Part shown: piece by piece, positions 37,540 through 52,905 of the stretch
How the letters are laid out: the number at the start of each line of letters is the position of its first letter
How positions within the stretch are numbered: the stretch's first letter is position 1
Assembly: GCA_019118275.1 (NCBI GenBank)
Contig: DWZH01000087.1
Coordinates: 95,355 to 159,354, forward strand
DNA from: Candidatus Brachybacterium merdavium
GTDB taxonomy: Bacteria > Actinomycetota > Actinomycetes > Actinomycetales > Dermabacteraceae
DNA: 64,000 nucleotides
Direction of reading: 5' to 3'
The notes under the pieces: generated by a model
What the model saw: only the letters and a program-made list of their open reading frames with translations
What the model was told of the DNA's origin: nothing
Database searches by the model: none
Translations under genes and position numbers: made by a program

Positions 37540-38561
37540 CAGCGGGACCTCCATCCCAACACCAGGATCCCGACCAGCGACAGCAGGGTCAGCACGAATC
37601 CGACGGTGGGGTGATCGGTGCGCACCACGGTCGGGGTCGACCCCATGGCCACGGCCTGGGTGCGCTGGATGTCGTTGATGATCGAGGGGATCGCGTCCGG
37701 ATCCGAGGACTGGTACAGCTCGCCGTCATTGTCCTCGGTGGTCGTCTGCAGCTCCTCCAGGCACTCCGGTCCGCACTCGTAGGCACCGGGGAAGAAGGTG
37801 TACAGGTCGATGTCGCGAGCGGTGACACCGTCGACCGCCTCCTGGAGCGTGAAGATCGGGTCGCCGTTGACCTCGTTGTCGGTCGCGAAGATGATCGAGC
37901 GCGAACGGTCCTGCTCGGCCTGGTCGAACAGCTGCCCGCACGAGGCCAGGCCGTCGGGCACGACCGAGGCCTCGTCGGGGATGCCGCGGGTGCCGTCGAC
38001 GAAGTCGACGTACCGGCGCACCTTGTCCTCGTCGTAGCTGCGTGAGCCCAGGCGGTAGCCGAACTCGTCGAAATCGATCGCCTCGGCCCCCTCCTGCAGC
38101 TCCCGCTGGATCAGCTCGTAATCGTTGGTCAAGGGAAAGACGGTGCGGGAGGTGGAGTTGAAGATCGACAGCGCCACCCGTTCACCCTCGAAGCCGTCGA
38201 CCATCTCGGAGAAGGTCTCCAGGATCTCGGTGTCGTACTCATACATCGAGCCGGAGACGTCCAGGCACAGCACGATGTCGCGGGTGGCGAAGTCGGGGGT
38301 CTCGATGCGCTCGGTGGCGATGCGGCCCGACAGCACCGCGGCCGCCACCACCCCGATCACCGCGATGCCCACCTGTGCGGCACGCAGGACCCGGGCGGTG
38401 CGCTGGGCACGCACGAAGCTCGGCAGCCGGTCCAGGTAGGAGGAGTTGGCCACCACCACCGGGGACCGCCGCATCGCGCGCCGGTTCCAGAAGGTGATCG
38501 CCCACACGGCCAGGCCCATCAGCAGCAGCAGCGCCGTGACCCACCAGAAGATCATGACCAT
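37539..38561 (-). CDS. VWA-domain membrane protein (first of two)
   Basis: 340 residues. Two N-terminal membrane helices (about 3-22 and 63-82) and one at the C-terminus (GFVLTLLSLVGILVLGW) flank a VWA domain with the classic MIDAS motif CLDVSGSM. Between, a long loop has two Cys-rich turns (YECGPECLEEL). It overlaps the next VWA gene by one base and the upstream gene by 10. Together with the other VWA protein it fits the BatA/BatB pair of MoxR operons. Confidence 0.85.
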   Translation of the reverse strand: MVMIFWWVTALLLLMGLAVWAITFWNRRAMRRSPVVVANSSYLDRLPSFVRAQRTARVLRAAQVGIAVIGVVAAAVLSGRIATERIETPDFATRDIVLCLDVSGSMYEYDTEILETFSEMVDGFEGERVALSIFNSTSRTVFPLTNDYELIQRELQEGAEAIDFDEFGYRLGSRSYDEDKVRRYVDFVDGTRGIPDEASVVPDGLASCGQLFDQAEQDRSRSIIFATDNEVNGDPIFTLQEAVDGVTARDIDLYTFFPGAYECGPECLEELQTTTEDNDGELYQSSDPDAIPSIINDIQRTQAVAMGSTPTVVRTDHPTVGFVLTLLSLVGILVLGWRSR

Positions 38562-39058
38562 TGCCGGATCACCTCCCGCGCCCGGCGCACCGAGTCGCTC
38601 AGCTGCCGGTCGGACGACAGGGCGAAGTCCGGTTCGTACAGGTCCTCGATCAGCTCACCGACCGCGCGGGTGCGCTGATCGGCCAACAGGGTGGACAGGT
38701 CCTGGCTGGTGACGTCGTGCCCGGTGGTGCGCCGCACGAAACGGCGCATCACCCCGGTCAGCTCATGGTGGCCGTCGCGCGAACCGATCTCCCCGGCCTC
38801 GTGGCGGTCGGCGATGTCGTTGACCGAGCGCAGGAACTCCGCCTTGAGCGCCTCCAGGTCGCTGGGGCGGCCGCGGTAGGCCACCTTCTTCTCGATCGCC
38901 CGGGTGATCCGCAGCGTCGCCACGATCAGTGCGGTGATCACCAGGGCGCACAGCACCGCCAGGATCACCCAGGCCACCGAGTACTGCGGGGGGTCGATGA
39001 TCTGCTGTTCGGGGGCGGGGTCGGCGAGCACGACCGTCACGAGGTCAGCCCGGTCCAT
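38552..39058 (-). CDS. Single-span membrane protein of the MoxR/VWA operon
   Basis: 168 residues: short N-terminal segment, one membrane helix (about 28-50, VAWVILAVLCALVITALIVA), then a cytoplasmic helical domain of ~115 residues (SDLEALKAEFLRSVNDIADR to SDSVRRAREVIRQWS). It occupies the position of DUF4381-like proteins in Bat operons; I do not recognise it further. GGGAG precedes the ATG by 7 bases. It overlaps both neighbours. Confidence 0.75.
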   Translation of the reverse strand: MDRADLVTVVLADPAPEQQIIDPPQYSVAWVILAVLCALVITALIVATLRITRAIEKKVAYRGRPSDLEALKAEFLRSVNDIADRHEAGEIGSRDGHHELTGVMRRFVRRTTGHDVTSQDLSTLLADQRTRAVGELIEDLYEPDFALSSDRQLSDSVRRAREVIRQWS

Positions 39059-39941
39059 GTCGGTACTCCCTCGCCCGCAGCATCGCGATCATGTCGTCCA
39101 CCACGGTGGTCTCCCCCTGGGTGAGCAGGTGGCTGATGTGCAGACGGTCCATCATCTCGGAGATCCCCTCGCGGCGGGCACGCCGGTAGGCCTCCACGTC
39201 CCGCGCCACCCTTTTGGACGAGCGCGCCAGCGACGCCACCTCGCGGGGGTTGTCGACGTCGACCACATCGTGGTCCAGCGACTCGCGCTGCAGGGGATCG
39301 GCATCGGCGATGCGCACCATCATCACGTCGTGGCGGGTGGTCAGGCGCCGCAGCAGCGAGAAGTCCTCCACGTCGGGGTGGGCCTCATCGGTGATGATCG
39401 TCATCAGGGTCGAGCGGGACGTCACCCGGAAGGCGCGTTCGAGCAGCCAGGCGCTGTCCGAGGCACCCGAGGCGGTGGTGGTGGCCTGCTGGATGCTGCG
39501 CAGCAGCAGCTCGAGGTGGCCGTCGCTGGAACGGGAGGGCAGCTGGATGGGCCGCTGCTCATCGCCGCCCACCAGGCCCACCAGGTCCCCGTTCTTCTGA
39601 GCCAGGAAGCAGATCATCCCGGCCGCCAGGATCATCGCCTCCCGCTTGGAGGTGCCGTCGGCCGCGGTGGCGGACATCGACGAGGAGGTGTCGGCCACGA
39701 TCGACAGGTGCCGCACCCGCTCCTCGTTGAACTGGCGGATCAGCGGTTCCCCGGAGCGGGCGGTGGCCTTCCAGTCGATGTCGGAGATCTTGTCCCCGGG
39801 CTGGTAGTACTTCAGGTCGTCGAAGTCCTCGCCGCTGCCCTTGAACATGGAACGGCCGCGGCCCTGGATCAGGCCGCGCGCCCGGTTCGAGGTGTGCAGA
39901 TCAACCCGGGCCTTGACCCGGGTCAGCAGGGAGGTCGCCAT
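39045..39941 (-). CDS. DUF58 domain protein
   Basis: 298 residues. It has the DUF58 signature GEDFDDLKYYQPGDKISD and DWKATARSGEPLIRQFNEER and a VWA-like core with SIVADTSSSM, but no membrane segment. It probably acts as a cytoplasmic adaptor in the MoxR/VWA complex. GGAG precedes the ATG by 8 bases. It starts 23 bases after moxR. Confidence 0.88.
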   Translation of the reverse strand: MATSLLTRVKARVDLHTSNRARGLIQGRGRSMFKGSGEDFDDLKYYQPGDKISDIDWKATARSGEPLIRQFNEERVRHLSIVADTSSSMSATAADGTSKREAMILAAGMICFLAQKNGDLVGLVGGDEQRPIQLPSRSSDGHLELLLRSIQQATTTASGASDSAWLLERAFRVTSRSTLMTIITDEAHPDVEDFSLLRRLTTRHDVMMVRIADADPLQRESLDHDVVDVDNPREVASLARSSKRVARDVEAYRRARREGISEMMDRLHISHLLTQGETTVVDDMIAMLRAREYRHGPG

Positions 39942-39964
39942 CCGTGTGCTCCGTCGCTCGCCGG

Positions 39965-41089
<1,125 letters not shown>

Positions 41090-41296
41090 GTGCTGCGGCT
41101 CCCCCGTGCGTAGTTCGATCGACCGTGCTCGTGCGTCGGCGTGACGCGTCCGTGCTCCGATCGCGCGCACCCGGACCGCTCCCCCGTGGCGGCCGGAGGC
41201 CGGGCCCGGCCGCACGACCGTCGGGCCCGATCCTAACGCCGAGAGCTCAGCCACGCCGATCTCGTCCGGTGGGAACGCCTGTCACCTGCGTGATGG

Positions 41297-41302
41297 GACA
41301 AT
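41297..41302 (+). promoter_or_regulatory. glgX -10-like element
   Basis: GACAAT ends 6 bases before the glgX GTG, again the spacing of a leaderless start. It deviates from TANNNT, so confidence is low. Confidence 0.35.
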
Positions 41303-41308
41303 GCCCGC

Positions 41309-43537
<2,229 letters not shown>

Positions 43538-43584
43538 GGGATATCGTGAGGACCGTCACCCCTCGACCGCAGGCAGGAGAGACC

Positions 43585-45616
<2,032 letters not shown>

Positions 45617-45624
<8 letters not shown>

Positions 45625-47899
45625 GTCGATCGATCCCATCACGCCCAAGGGCACGGCGGGCCCCCGTGGCACCGGCAGCGCCGTCCCACCGAGCACCCGC
45701 GGCACCGCCCCGCACGACGGGCCGGCGCTGATGCCGCTCAGCGTCCACGAGCTCGGTTCGGCCGCCACCGGCAGCTACCACGACCCGCACTCTGTGCTCG
45801 GAGCCCACAGCTACGAGGGCGCGGTCACCGTGCGCACCCTCAAGCCGTTCGCCCATGCCGTGGAAGTGCTCACGCCCGATGGCGAAGCCCACCCCATGGT
45901 GCATGAGTACGACGGCATCTGGGCGGTGGCTCTGGACCGCCCCGGACTCCCGAGCTACCTCCTGCGGGTGACGTGGACCGAGGGTGAGGAGCCGGTCACG
46001 CTCGAGGAGCCTTACCGCTTCCTGCCCACTCTGGGCGAGCTGGACCTGCATCTGATCCGGGAAGGCCGCCACGAGGAGCTGTGGCGGGCCCTGGGCGCGC
46101 AGATCCGCACCGTCGACGGGATCGACGGCACCGCCTTCTCGGTCTGGGCCCCCAACGCCCGCTCCGTACAGGTGGTGGGTGCGTTCAACGGCTGGGAGGG
46201 CCGCGGTCACGCCCTGCGCACCCTCGGGGCCTCCGGGGTCTGGGAGATCTTCGTGCCCGGGATCGGTGAGGGGGAGGTCTACAAGTTCCGGATCCTGGGG
46301 GCCGACGGCACCTGGCGCGACAAGGCCGATCCGATGGCCCGGCTGGCCGAGGTGCCGCCCGCCACGGGGTCCGTGGTCACCTCCAGCGACTATGACTGGG
46401 GCGATGACCAGTGGCTCGCCCAGCGAGCCGGATCCCGGGCCGTCGCGGAGCGCATGTCGATCTACGAGGTGCACCTCCCCTCCTGGCGTCCGGGCCTGGG
46501 CTACCGGGAGCTGGCCACCGAGCTGGTCGACTACGTCACGGGGCTGGGCTTCACCCACGTGGAGTTCATGCCCGTGTCGGAACATCCCTTCGGCGGCTCC
46601 TGGGGGTATCAGGTCAGCGGGTACTTCGCACCCACCTCCCGCCTGGGCTCCCCCGATGAGCTGCGCCATCTGATCGACTCCCTGCACCAGGCCGGCATCG
46701 GTGTGCTCATGGACTGGGTGCCGGCCCATTTCCCCAAGGACGAATGGGCGCTGGGGCGCTTCGACGGGACACCGCTGTACGAGCATGCCGATCCGCGTCG
46801 CGGAGAGCATCCCGACTGGGGCACCTACGTCTTCGACCTGGGCCGCAACGAGGTGCGCAACTTCCTGGTCGCCAATGCGTGCTACTGGCTCGAGGAGTTC
46901 CACGTCGACGGCCTGCGGGTGGACGCGGTCGCCTCCATGCTCTACCTGGACTACTCCCGCGAGGACGGCCAGTGGGTGCCCAACCGGCATGGTGGCCGCG
47001 AGGACCTCGACGCGATCGCCTTCCTCCAGGAGGCCAACGCCACCGCCTACAAGCGGGCCCCGGGGATCGTGATGATCGCCGAGGAGTCCACGTCCTTCCC
47101 GGGCGTCACCCGTAGCACCGAGTCCGGTGGCCTGGGCTTCGGGTTCAAATGGAACATGGGATGGATGCATGACAGCCTCGTCTACCTCGGCGAGGACCCG
47201 ATCAACCGTCGTCATCACCACGGTGAGCTGACCTTCTCGATGGTCTACCAGTACTCGGAGAACTTCGTGCTGCCGATCAGCCACGACGAGGTCGTCCACG
47301 GCAAGGGATCGCTGCTGCGCAAGGCACCGGGCGACGACTGGCAGCAGGCCGCCTCGCTGCGTGCCTACCTCACCTTCCAGTGGACCCATCCCGGCAAGCA
47401 GCTGCTGTTCATGGGCACCGAGTTCGCGCAGGGCACCGAGTGGTCCGAGCAGAGCGGGCTGCCATGGTGGCTGCTGGAGTACCCGCTCCATCGGGGGGCC
47501 CAGCAGCTGGTCACCGATCTCAACGCCGTCCAGGCCGAGTTCGCCCCGCTGTACCAGCGAGATCAGGATCCGGGCGGCTTCGAATGGCTGATCGGCGACG
47601 ACGCCGCACACAACACGATCGCCTTCGTGCGGCGCGACGAAGCCGACGATCCGGTGGTGGTGGTACTGAACTTCTCCGCCCAGCCCTGGACCGAGTACCG
47701 GGTCCCCCTGCCCGAGGGCGGCACCTGGCTGGAGGTGCTCAACACCGACTCGCCGGTCTACGGTGGCAGCGGGGTCGGCAACCTCGGCATGGTGCACGCC
47801 GAGCCGGTGCCGATGCACGGGCGCGACCACTCGGTGCGGGTGGCGGCCCCTCCACTGGGCGGGGTGATCCTGGTCCCCGAGCGACTCCGCGAAGCGTGA
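45617..47899 (+). CDS. glgB: 1,4-alpha-glucan branching enzyme
   Basis: GH13_9 branching enzyme (760 aa). Two N-terminal CBM48-type modules (the second carries DGTAFSVWAPNARSVQVVGAF), a barrel with DWVPAHFPKDEWALG, nucleophile D436 (GLRVDAVA), acid/base E489 (MIAEESTSF) and ISHDEVVHGKGSL, then a C-terminal beta domain. The start ATG at 45617 lies inside the end of glgE, with GAGGAGGAAC upstream. It ends before a strong terminator. Confidence 0.95.
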
Positions 47900-47936
47900 G
47901 GTCAACTGCCCGGGCCCGGCCCGGCTGCGACCATGG

Positions 47937-47977
47937 CGACGGGCCCGGGGCCTAGCGAGGAGGTCCCGGGCCCGTCG
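47937..47977. terminator. Bidirectional terminator between glgB and the thioredoxin-like gene
   Basis: Perfect 13-bp stem CGACGGGCCCGGG / CCCGGGCCCGTCG with a 15-base loop, 38 bases after glgB and 23 bases past the converging gene's stop. Confidence 0.75.
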
Positions 47978-47999
47978 TCCGTCCGCGTGGGCGGTGGGG

Positions 48000-48896
48000 T
48001 CAGTACAGCAGGTTGGCCAGACGCTTGCGGGCGGCCGGCACCCGCGGGTCTTCGGCGCCGGCGACCTCGAACAGCTCCAGCAGGCGTTCGCGGACCGCAT
48101 CCTTGGTCTCCGCATCCGCACCGATCAGCTGCTCGAGGAGACGACCGAAGGCGTCATCGACGTGCCCGCCGAGCATGTCGAGGTCAGCGACCAGCAGCTG
48201 CGCCGACAGGTCCTCGGGGCGGTCGGCCGCGGCCTGACGTGCCTCGGAGAGATCAGCGCCCTGGGTGCGGCGCATCAGCCGGACGGTCGCCAGCCCGGCC
48301 TGGGCCTCGCCGTCGCCCGGGTTCTGCGTCAGGTGACGCTCGTAGGAGGCCACGGCAGCGTCCAGGTCGCCCTTCTCGATGGCCTCGTAGGCCTCGGCGA
48401 TCAGCGGTGGGGTCGGTGCCGGCTCCTCCTGGGACTCGCCCTCCTCCGATGTCCCGGCCGGCTCCATGCCCTGCTGCCGGGCCACCTCGAGCACCTGCTG
48501 GACCAGGTTGTCGACCTCCTCGTCGGGAAGCGCCGACTGCACGATGGGCTGCACCTGCCCGAGCAGGAGCAGCAGGAGGGTGGGCAGCTGCTCCACCTTC
48601 AGGGCGGCGGCCACGCGCTGCTGGGCATCGGCGTCGACCGTCGCTAGACGGACCGCGCCGCCCTGGGCATCGACCGCCCGCCGCAGCGAGCCCAGGAACT
48701 GCTCGCCCTCGGCCACCCGGGGGCTGGTGACCAGTATCAGCGTGGGGGTCCGCTGGGAATCGGCGACCAGCTGCTCCAAGCCCTGCTCGGTCACGGCCAC
48801 CTCATGGGCCGAGGGGCGGGAGGCGCCCGCACCGGCAGCGCCGGCGGCGGGCTTCTTCAACGAGGCGAGGTCGATCATGCCGTACGGTTCGGTCAC
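48000..48896 (-). CDS. Thioredoxin-fold/TPR co-chaperone-like protein (CnoX/YbbN family)
   Basis: 298 residues. Residues about 35-145 match a thioredoxin fold (TLILVTSPRVAEGEQFLG, VRLATVDADAQQRVAAALKV, LPTLLLLLLG), but the CXXC catalytic pair is absent, as in actinobacterial co-chaperonin-like members. The C-terminal half is TPR-like (LIAEAYEAIEKGDLDAAVASYERHL). GTG start with AAGGAG 8 bases upstream; TAGACT at 48935-48930 may be its -10 box. Likely a stress holdase. It is monocistronic or ends the adjacent operon. Confidence 0.82.
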   Translation of the reverse strand: MTEPYGMIDLASLKKPAAGAAGAGASRPSAHEVAVTEQGLEQLVADSQRTPTLILVTSPRVAEGEQFLGSLRRAVDAQGGAVRLATVDADAQQRVAAALKVEQLPTLLLLLLGQVQPIVQSALPDEEVDNLVQQVLEVARQQGMEPAGTSEEGESQEEPAPTPPLIAEAYEAIEKGDLDAAVASYERHLTQNPGDGEAQAGLATVRLMRRTQGADLSEARQAAADRPEDLSAQLLVADLDMLGGHVDDAFGRLLEQLIGADAETKDAVRERLLELFEVAGAEDPRVPAARKRLANLLY

Positions 48897-48944
48897 TGGT
48901 GAACTCCTTCGACGATGTCTGCTGCGATCAGTCTAGGAGCGGGC

Positions 48945-49994
48945 TCACTGCCCGCTGGCATCGAGCGCGGTCTGCGTGGCACCGATCGGCTGGACCTGCA
49001 GGTCCGACCCGGCGGGCGGGATGAACAGCGCCACGTGGGTGCCGAACTCGCGCACGTACTCCTCGGTGAACTCGCGGGTGCCGATGACCTTGGTGTACTT
49101 GTTGTCCTCCGCGTAGCGCATGGTCGCGCCGTCCTTGATGGAGACCGTGCGGGTGGACAGCAGCGTGCCCATCACGATCGCGCCGCCGTTGTCGGTGCGC
49201 AGGCCCACGAACTCGTCCTCGGTGACCGTGAAGACCTCCTTGATCGTCGCGGCCTCGTCCTGCTCGACCCCGGCGTTGAGCTCTTCGCGCTCGGTCTGGA
49301 TGCGTTCATGGGTCCCGCTCTGGAAAGGGTTGGGGGCCAGGACGTCATCGGGGTCGGCGTCGTCTCCGTCGGTGAGCACCTTCGCGTACAGCTCGAGCGC
49401 CTCAGCCGGGGTCACCAGCAGATTCGTGTCGTCGAGCGCGACGGGCTCGGCCCCGGTCTCCTGATGGGGGACCATCGGCATCTCCACGCCCACGGCCTGC
49501 TGCGCCCACCCCCAGCTGGTGTACGGGGCGCGGGCATCAGCCTGCTGCAGAGCCATGAAGTAGGGCACGCCGTCCTCGACGGAATCCTCGACCAGGGCGA
49601 TGGCAGTGCGCGGGAATTCCCGGCCGGTGGAGGTCAACGGCACCGTCAGCTGGTCGCTGGGCACCTTGAGCTCCTCCGCCCACTCCTCGGCCTCGGCGAT
49701 CATGGCGTAGGCGGCCGTGCGGAACTCCGCGGCGGATCCGGTCACCCGTGGCGCCAGCAGTTCGGCATCGTGTTCCTCATCGGCGGTGACGACCGCCTCG
49801 TGGATCTCCGTGACCAGGGTCTCGAACAGATCGACGGTCGCCACCGGTGCGGACTGCTCGGGGTCGACCTCGCCGGTGGGCGGGGCCGGGGGCGGCTCGG
49901 GATCGGAGGCGCAGGCGGCCAGCAGGCCGCCGGCCAGCACCACAGGGGTGCCCAGGACCAGCTTCCGGCGCGAGAAGGGGGCGGGGCGGCTCAT
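48945..49994 (-). CDS. Lipoprotein of unknown function, Tat-type signal
   Basis: 349 residues. Signal peptide begins MSRPAPFSRRKLVLG with twin arginines at 9-10, followed by a hydrophobic core and a lipobox LLAAC with the lipidated C28, so it is probably exported folded and anchored outside. After a Pro/Asp/Glu-rich linker the mature part is rich in Glu, Asp and Ala with no recognised catalytic motif. Overlaps the preceding membrane-protein gene by 4 bases, so they act together. Confidence 0.78.
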   Translation of the reverse strand: MSRPAPFSRRKLVLGTPVVLAGGLLAACASDPEPPPAPPTGEVDPEQSAPVATVDLFETLVTEIHEAVVTADEEHDAELLAPRVTGSAAEFRTAAYAMIAEAEEWAEELKVPSDQLTVPLTSTGREFPRTAIALVEDSVEDGVPYFMALQQADARAPYTSWGWAQQAVGVEMPMVPHQETGAEPVALDDTNLLVTPAEALELYAKVLTDGDDADPDDVLAPNPFQSGTHERIQTEREELNAGVEQDEAATIKEVFTVTEDEFVGLRTDNGGAIVMGTLLSTRTVSIKDGATMRYAEDNKYTKVIGTREFTEEYVREFGTHVALFIPPAGSDLQVQPIGATQTALDASGQ

Positions 49995-50794
49995 CGGGGC
50001 TCCTCCGTGCTGGGACCGGCTTCGTCGACCGCGTCGAGCTTCTCGGTGTCGTCGGTGCGGCCGGAGCGGGGCTGATCGTGCCCCGGCTCGCTCGGCTCAT
50101 CGTGCCCTGGCTCGCTCGGCTCGATCTGCTCGGCATCCTCCGCCCCGGCGGACTCGGACTCGACCCGGCGGCGACCGGTGCTGAGGGAGACCACCAGGAG
50201 CACCAGGCCGACCACCGCGACCGCGGCCCCGCCGGCATAGGCGAGCGGCACCCATTCGTTCTCGTCGTCGACGGGCCAGGTGATGGAGATCGTCTCCGCT
50301 CCTGGTGCGGTGCCGTCCGTGACGATCAGCAGCGCGCGATAGGGCTGCTGGTTCTCACCGCTCTCCCCTGCGTGGAAGTCGGCGATGTCCACGGTGTGCG
50401 GGCTGGGTGCGGTCTCGACCGTGCGCCACAGGTCCGAGGAGGTCGGGGAGGTCAGCTCACTCTCGCCCTCGGGGTCGACCTCCTCGGTGGACAGGGACGA
50501 CCAGTCCGCGGCCCCGGTGACGCGGGTGTGCCGCACCCCGTCGAGGTAGGCCTCGATGTCGCCCGGTCCAGCCGTGATCACGGAGACCTCGGAGGCGCCC
50601 GTGATGGACAGCTCTCCGCTCTCGCCCCCGATGTACAGCACCCCGGGGTCGATCACGACGGCCGGGCCCGGGTCGTTCAGCTCCGTGGTGGCGGTCACCT
50701 CGGTGGCCGGTGCCCAGCTCGTCTCACCGAGACGACCGAGCGCCAGTCCGATGAGCCCGATCAGGACCAGCAGGACAGCGAGGAGACGTTGCAC
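49991..50794 (-). CDS. Membrane protein with extracytoplasmic beta-rich domain
   Basis: 267 residues with a membrane helix at the N-terminus (RLLAVLLVLIGLIGLALG) and another at about 203-225 (VPLAYAGGAAVAVVGLVLLV). The 180 residues between look beta-rich and extracytoplasmic; the C-terminal ~45 residues are an acidic cytoplasmic tail with a repeated EPSEPGHDEPSEPGHDQP motif (within limits). GTG at 50794, with GGAG 10 bases upstream, avoids a spurious longer frame. Function not recognised; likely partner of the adjacent lipoprotein. Confidence 0.7.
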   Translation of the reverse strand: MQRLLAVLLVLIGLIGLALGRLGETSWAPATEVTATTELNDPGPAVVIDPGVLYIGGESGELSITGASEVSVITAGPGDIEAYLDGVRHTRVTGAADWSSLSTEEVDPEGESELTSPTSSDLWRTVETAPSPHTVDIADFHAGESGENQQPYRALLIVTDGTAPGAETISITWPVDDENEWVPLAYAGGAAVAVVGLVLLVVSLSTGRRRVESESAGAEDAEQIEPSEPGHDEPSEPGHDQPRSGRTDDTEKLDAVDEAGPSTEEPR

Positions 50795-50929
50795 GCGGAT
50801 TCTCTCCTTCAGGCGGTGCCGGACAGAGTCCGGCCAGGGACCTGACCACGATACGGGTGCCGGCGGGCAGGTGACAGACTCACGTGAGCACCCGCACGCC
50901 CGCCGACGATGGCGCCACCGTGGGTGACG

Positions 50930-50935
50930 TAGTCT
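50930..50935 (+). promoter_or_regulatory. nucS -10 element, leaderless start
   Basis: TAGTCT, then GTCGGG, then the nucS GTG at 50942. No ribosome site precedes the start. Confidence 0.55.
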
Positions 50936-50941
50936 GTCGGG

Positions 50942-51649
50942 GTGCGTCTCGTAGTAGCCCGTTGCAGCGTTGATTACACCGGTCGGCTCACCGCCCATCT
51001 CCCCCTGGCCCCCCGTCTGCTGATCGTCAAGGCCGACGGCAGCGTCCTGGTCCACTCCGACGGCGGCAGCTACAAGCCGCTGAACTGGATGAGTCCTCCT
51101 TGCACGCTGACGACCACCCGTCGCGATGACGAGGAGGCGGCCGGGGACCCCGCGGACGAATGGTTCGAGCAGTGGGATGTGGTCCATGACAAGTCCGGAG
51201 ACCGTCTGCGGGTGCGACTGCACGAGGTCTTCGAGGACTCGTCCCATGCCCTGGGTGTCGACCCGGGGCTTCAGAAGGACGGCGTCGAGGCCCATCTGCA
51301 GGCTCTGTTGGCCGAGCACATCGAGACGCTCGGGGAAGGCTGGTCCCTGGTGCGTCGCGAGTACGGCACCGCGATCGGCCCGGTGGACATCCTGGCCCGG
51401 GACGCCGAGGGCAACAGCGTGGCCGTCGAGATCAAACGCCGCGGGGAGATCGACGGGGTCGAGCAGCTCAGCCGCTACCTCGAGCTGCTCAACCGGGATC
51501 CGCTGCTCGCTCCGGTGCGCGGCATCTTCGCCGCCCAGATGATCAAGCCGCAGGCGCGGGTCCTCGCCGGTGATCGCGGCATCGATTGCGTGACCCTGGA
51601 CTACGACGCCCTGCGCGGCATCGACGACATCGAATCCCGCCTGTTCTGA
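50942..51649 (+). CDS. nucS: Mismatch endonuclease NucS/EndoMS
   Basis: Mismatch-specific endonuclease (235 aa) used for DNA mismatch correction in actinobacteria lacking MutS/MutL. N-terminal dimerisation/DNA-binding domain ([27 protein letters not shown]), C-terminal restriction-like nuclease with [18 protein letters not shown] and [12 protein letters not shown], carrying the catalytic Asp, Glu and Lys. The C-terminal ESRLF resembles a beta-clamp-binding motif. GTG start with the -10 box 6 bases upstream. It is followed by nagA at 23 bases. Confidence 0.95.
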   Translation: MRLVVARCSVDYTGRLTAHLPLAPRLLIVKADGSVLVHSDGGSYKPLNWMSPPCTLTTTRRDDEEAAGDPADEWFEQWDVVHDKSGDRLRVRLHEVFEDSSHALGVDPGLQKDGVEAHLQALLAEHIETLGEGWSLVRREYGTAIGPVDILARDAEGNSVAVEIKRRGEIDGVEQLSRYLELLNRDPLLAPVRGIFAAQMIKPQARVLAGDRGIDCVTLDYDALRGIDDIESRLF

Positions 51650-51672
51650 CCTCTCATCCCCAGGAGCCCTCC

Positions 51673-52884
51673 ATGCCCCCGGTCCCCCATCGCGTCGATC
51701 TCGCGCTGCGCGGTAGCGCGGTCCTGGATCAGGGGGTGGTGCCCGACGCCCTGCTCCTGATCACCGCGGGCACCATAATCTGGGCCGGGCCCGCCACTCA
51801 CGCCCCGGCTCACCGTGCCGAGCAGAGCCGGACCCATGAGGGCCTGATCCTGCCCGGGCTGGTGGACCTGCACTGCCATGGCGGAGGCGGCGCCTCGTTC
51901 CCGGACTCCCCCACCGCCCAGGAGATGCTCACCGCCATCCGGGAGCACCGCCTCCACGGCACTACCTCGATCGTCGCCTCCCTGGTGACGGCGGATGCCG
52001 CGACCCTCCGCGCCCAGGTGGGCGAGCTCGCCTCACTCTGGGACCAGGGCGAGATAGCGGCGATCCACCTCGAGGGTCCCTTCCTCTCCGTCGAGCGGTG
52101 CGGCGCACAGAACCCCGAGCACATCACGGCCGGGGATCCGGAGCTCGTGCGCGAGCTCGCACAGATCGCGGGCGGGGCGCTGGCGACGATGACGGTCGCC
52201 CCCGAGACCGAGGATGCGGAGGCGGTGATCCGCGCGCTGGCCGAGGTCGGCGCCGTGCCCTCCCTCGGCCATACGGACTCCTCGAGCCGGGAGATGACCG
52301 AGGCGATCGCCCTGGCCACCAGTCAGCTGCGCAGCGAGCACGGTCGATCCCCGCGCCCCACCGCGACGCACCTGTTCAACGGCATGCGACCCATCCACCA
52401 TCGCGATCCCGGCCCCGCCCTCGCGGCGCTCGACGCCGCCGCGACCGGTGACCTGGTCGTGGAGCTGATCGCCGATGGCGTGCATCTGGACGCCCGGACC
52501 GTCGCCCACGTCTTCGCCGTCGCGGCAGATGACGCGGTGGTGCTGGTCACCGATGCGATGGGGGCCGCCGGCATGCGCGATGGACAGTACCGACTGGGGG
52601 CGCTGGACGTCACGGTGTCCGGCGGGGTGGCGACTCTGACCGGTGGCGAGTCGATCGCCGGGGGCACCGCGCACCTGCTCGACGTCGTCCGTCATGCGGT
52701 GCTCGAGGCCGGCGTGGATCTGGTCCGGGCCGTGCGCGCGGCCTCCGTGGTCCCGGCCGCGGTGCTCGGCCTGCAGGACACGATCGGCTCGCTGGCCCCC
52801 GGCCGGCGCGCCGACGCGGTGCTCGTCGACCCCGGTCTGCACGTGGTCGACGTGCTCCGGGCGGGCCGGGTCGTCAGGCCCTGA
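51673..52884 (+). CDS. nagA: N-acetylglucosamine-6-phosphate deacetylase
   Basis: Removes acetate from GlcNAc-6-phosphate in amino-sugar catabolism or wall recycling (403 aa). Amidohydrolase motifs: metal site LVDLHCHGGGG, HLEGPF, GHTDSSS, HLFNGM, ADGVHLD, and VTDAMGAAGM with the catalytic Asp. ATG at 51673 has CAGGAG 6 bases upstream. It follows nucS with a small gap and ends before tandem repeats. Confidence 0.93.
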   Translation: MPPVPHRVDLALRGSAVLDQGVVPDALLLITAGTIIWAGPATHAPAHRAEQSRTHEGLILPGLVDLHCHGGGGASFPDSPTAQEMLTAIREHRLHGTTSIVASLVTADAATLRAQVGELASLWDQGEIAAIHLEGPFLSVERCGAQNPEHITAGDPELVRELAQIAGGALATMTVAPETEDAEAVIRALAEVGAVPSLGHTDSSSREMTEAIALATSQLRSEHGRSPRPTATHLFNGMRPIHHRDPGPALAALDAAATGDLVVELIADGVHLDARTVAHVFAVAADDAVVLVTDAMGAAGMRDGQYRLGALDVTVSGGVATLTGGESIAGGTAHLLDVVRHAVLEAGVDLVRAVRAASVVPAAVLGLQDTIGSLAPGRRADAVLVDPGLHVVDVLRAGRVVRP

Positions 52885-52905
52885 CCCCCTGCCGCGGATC
52901 CTCGC

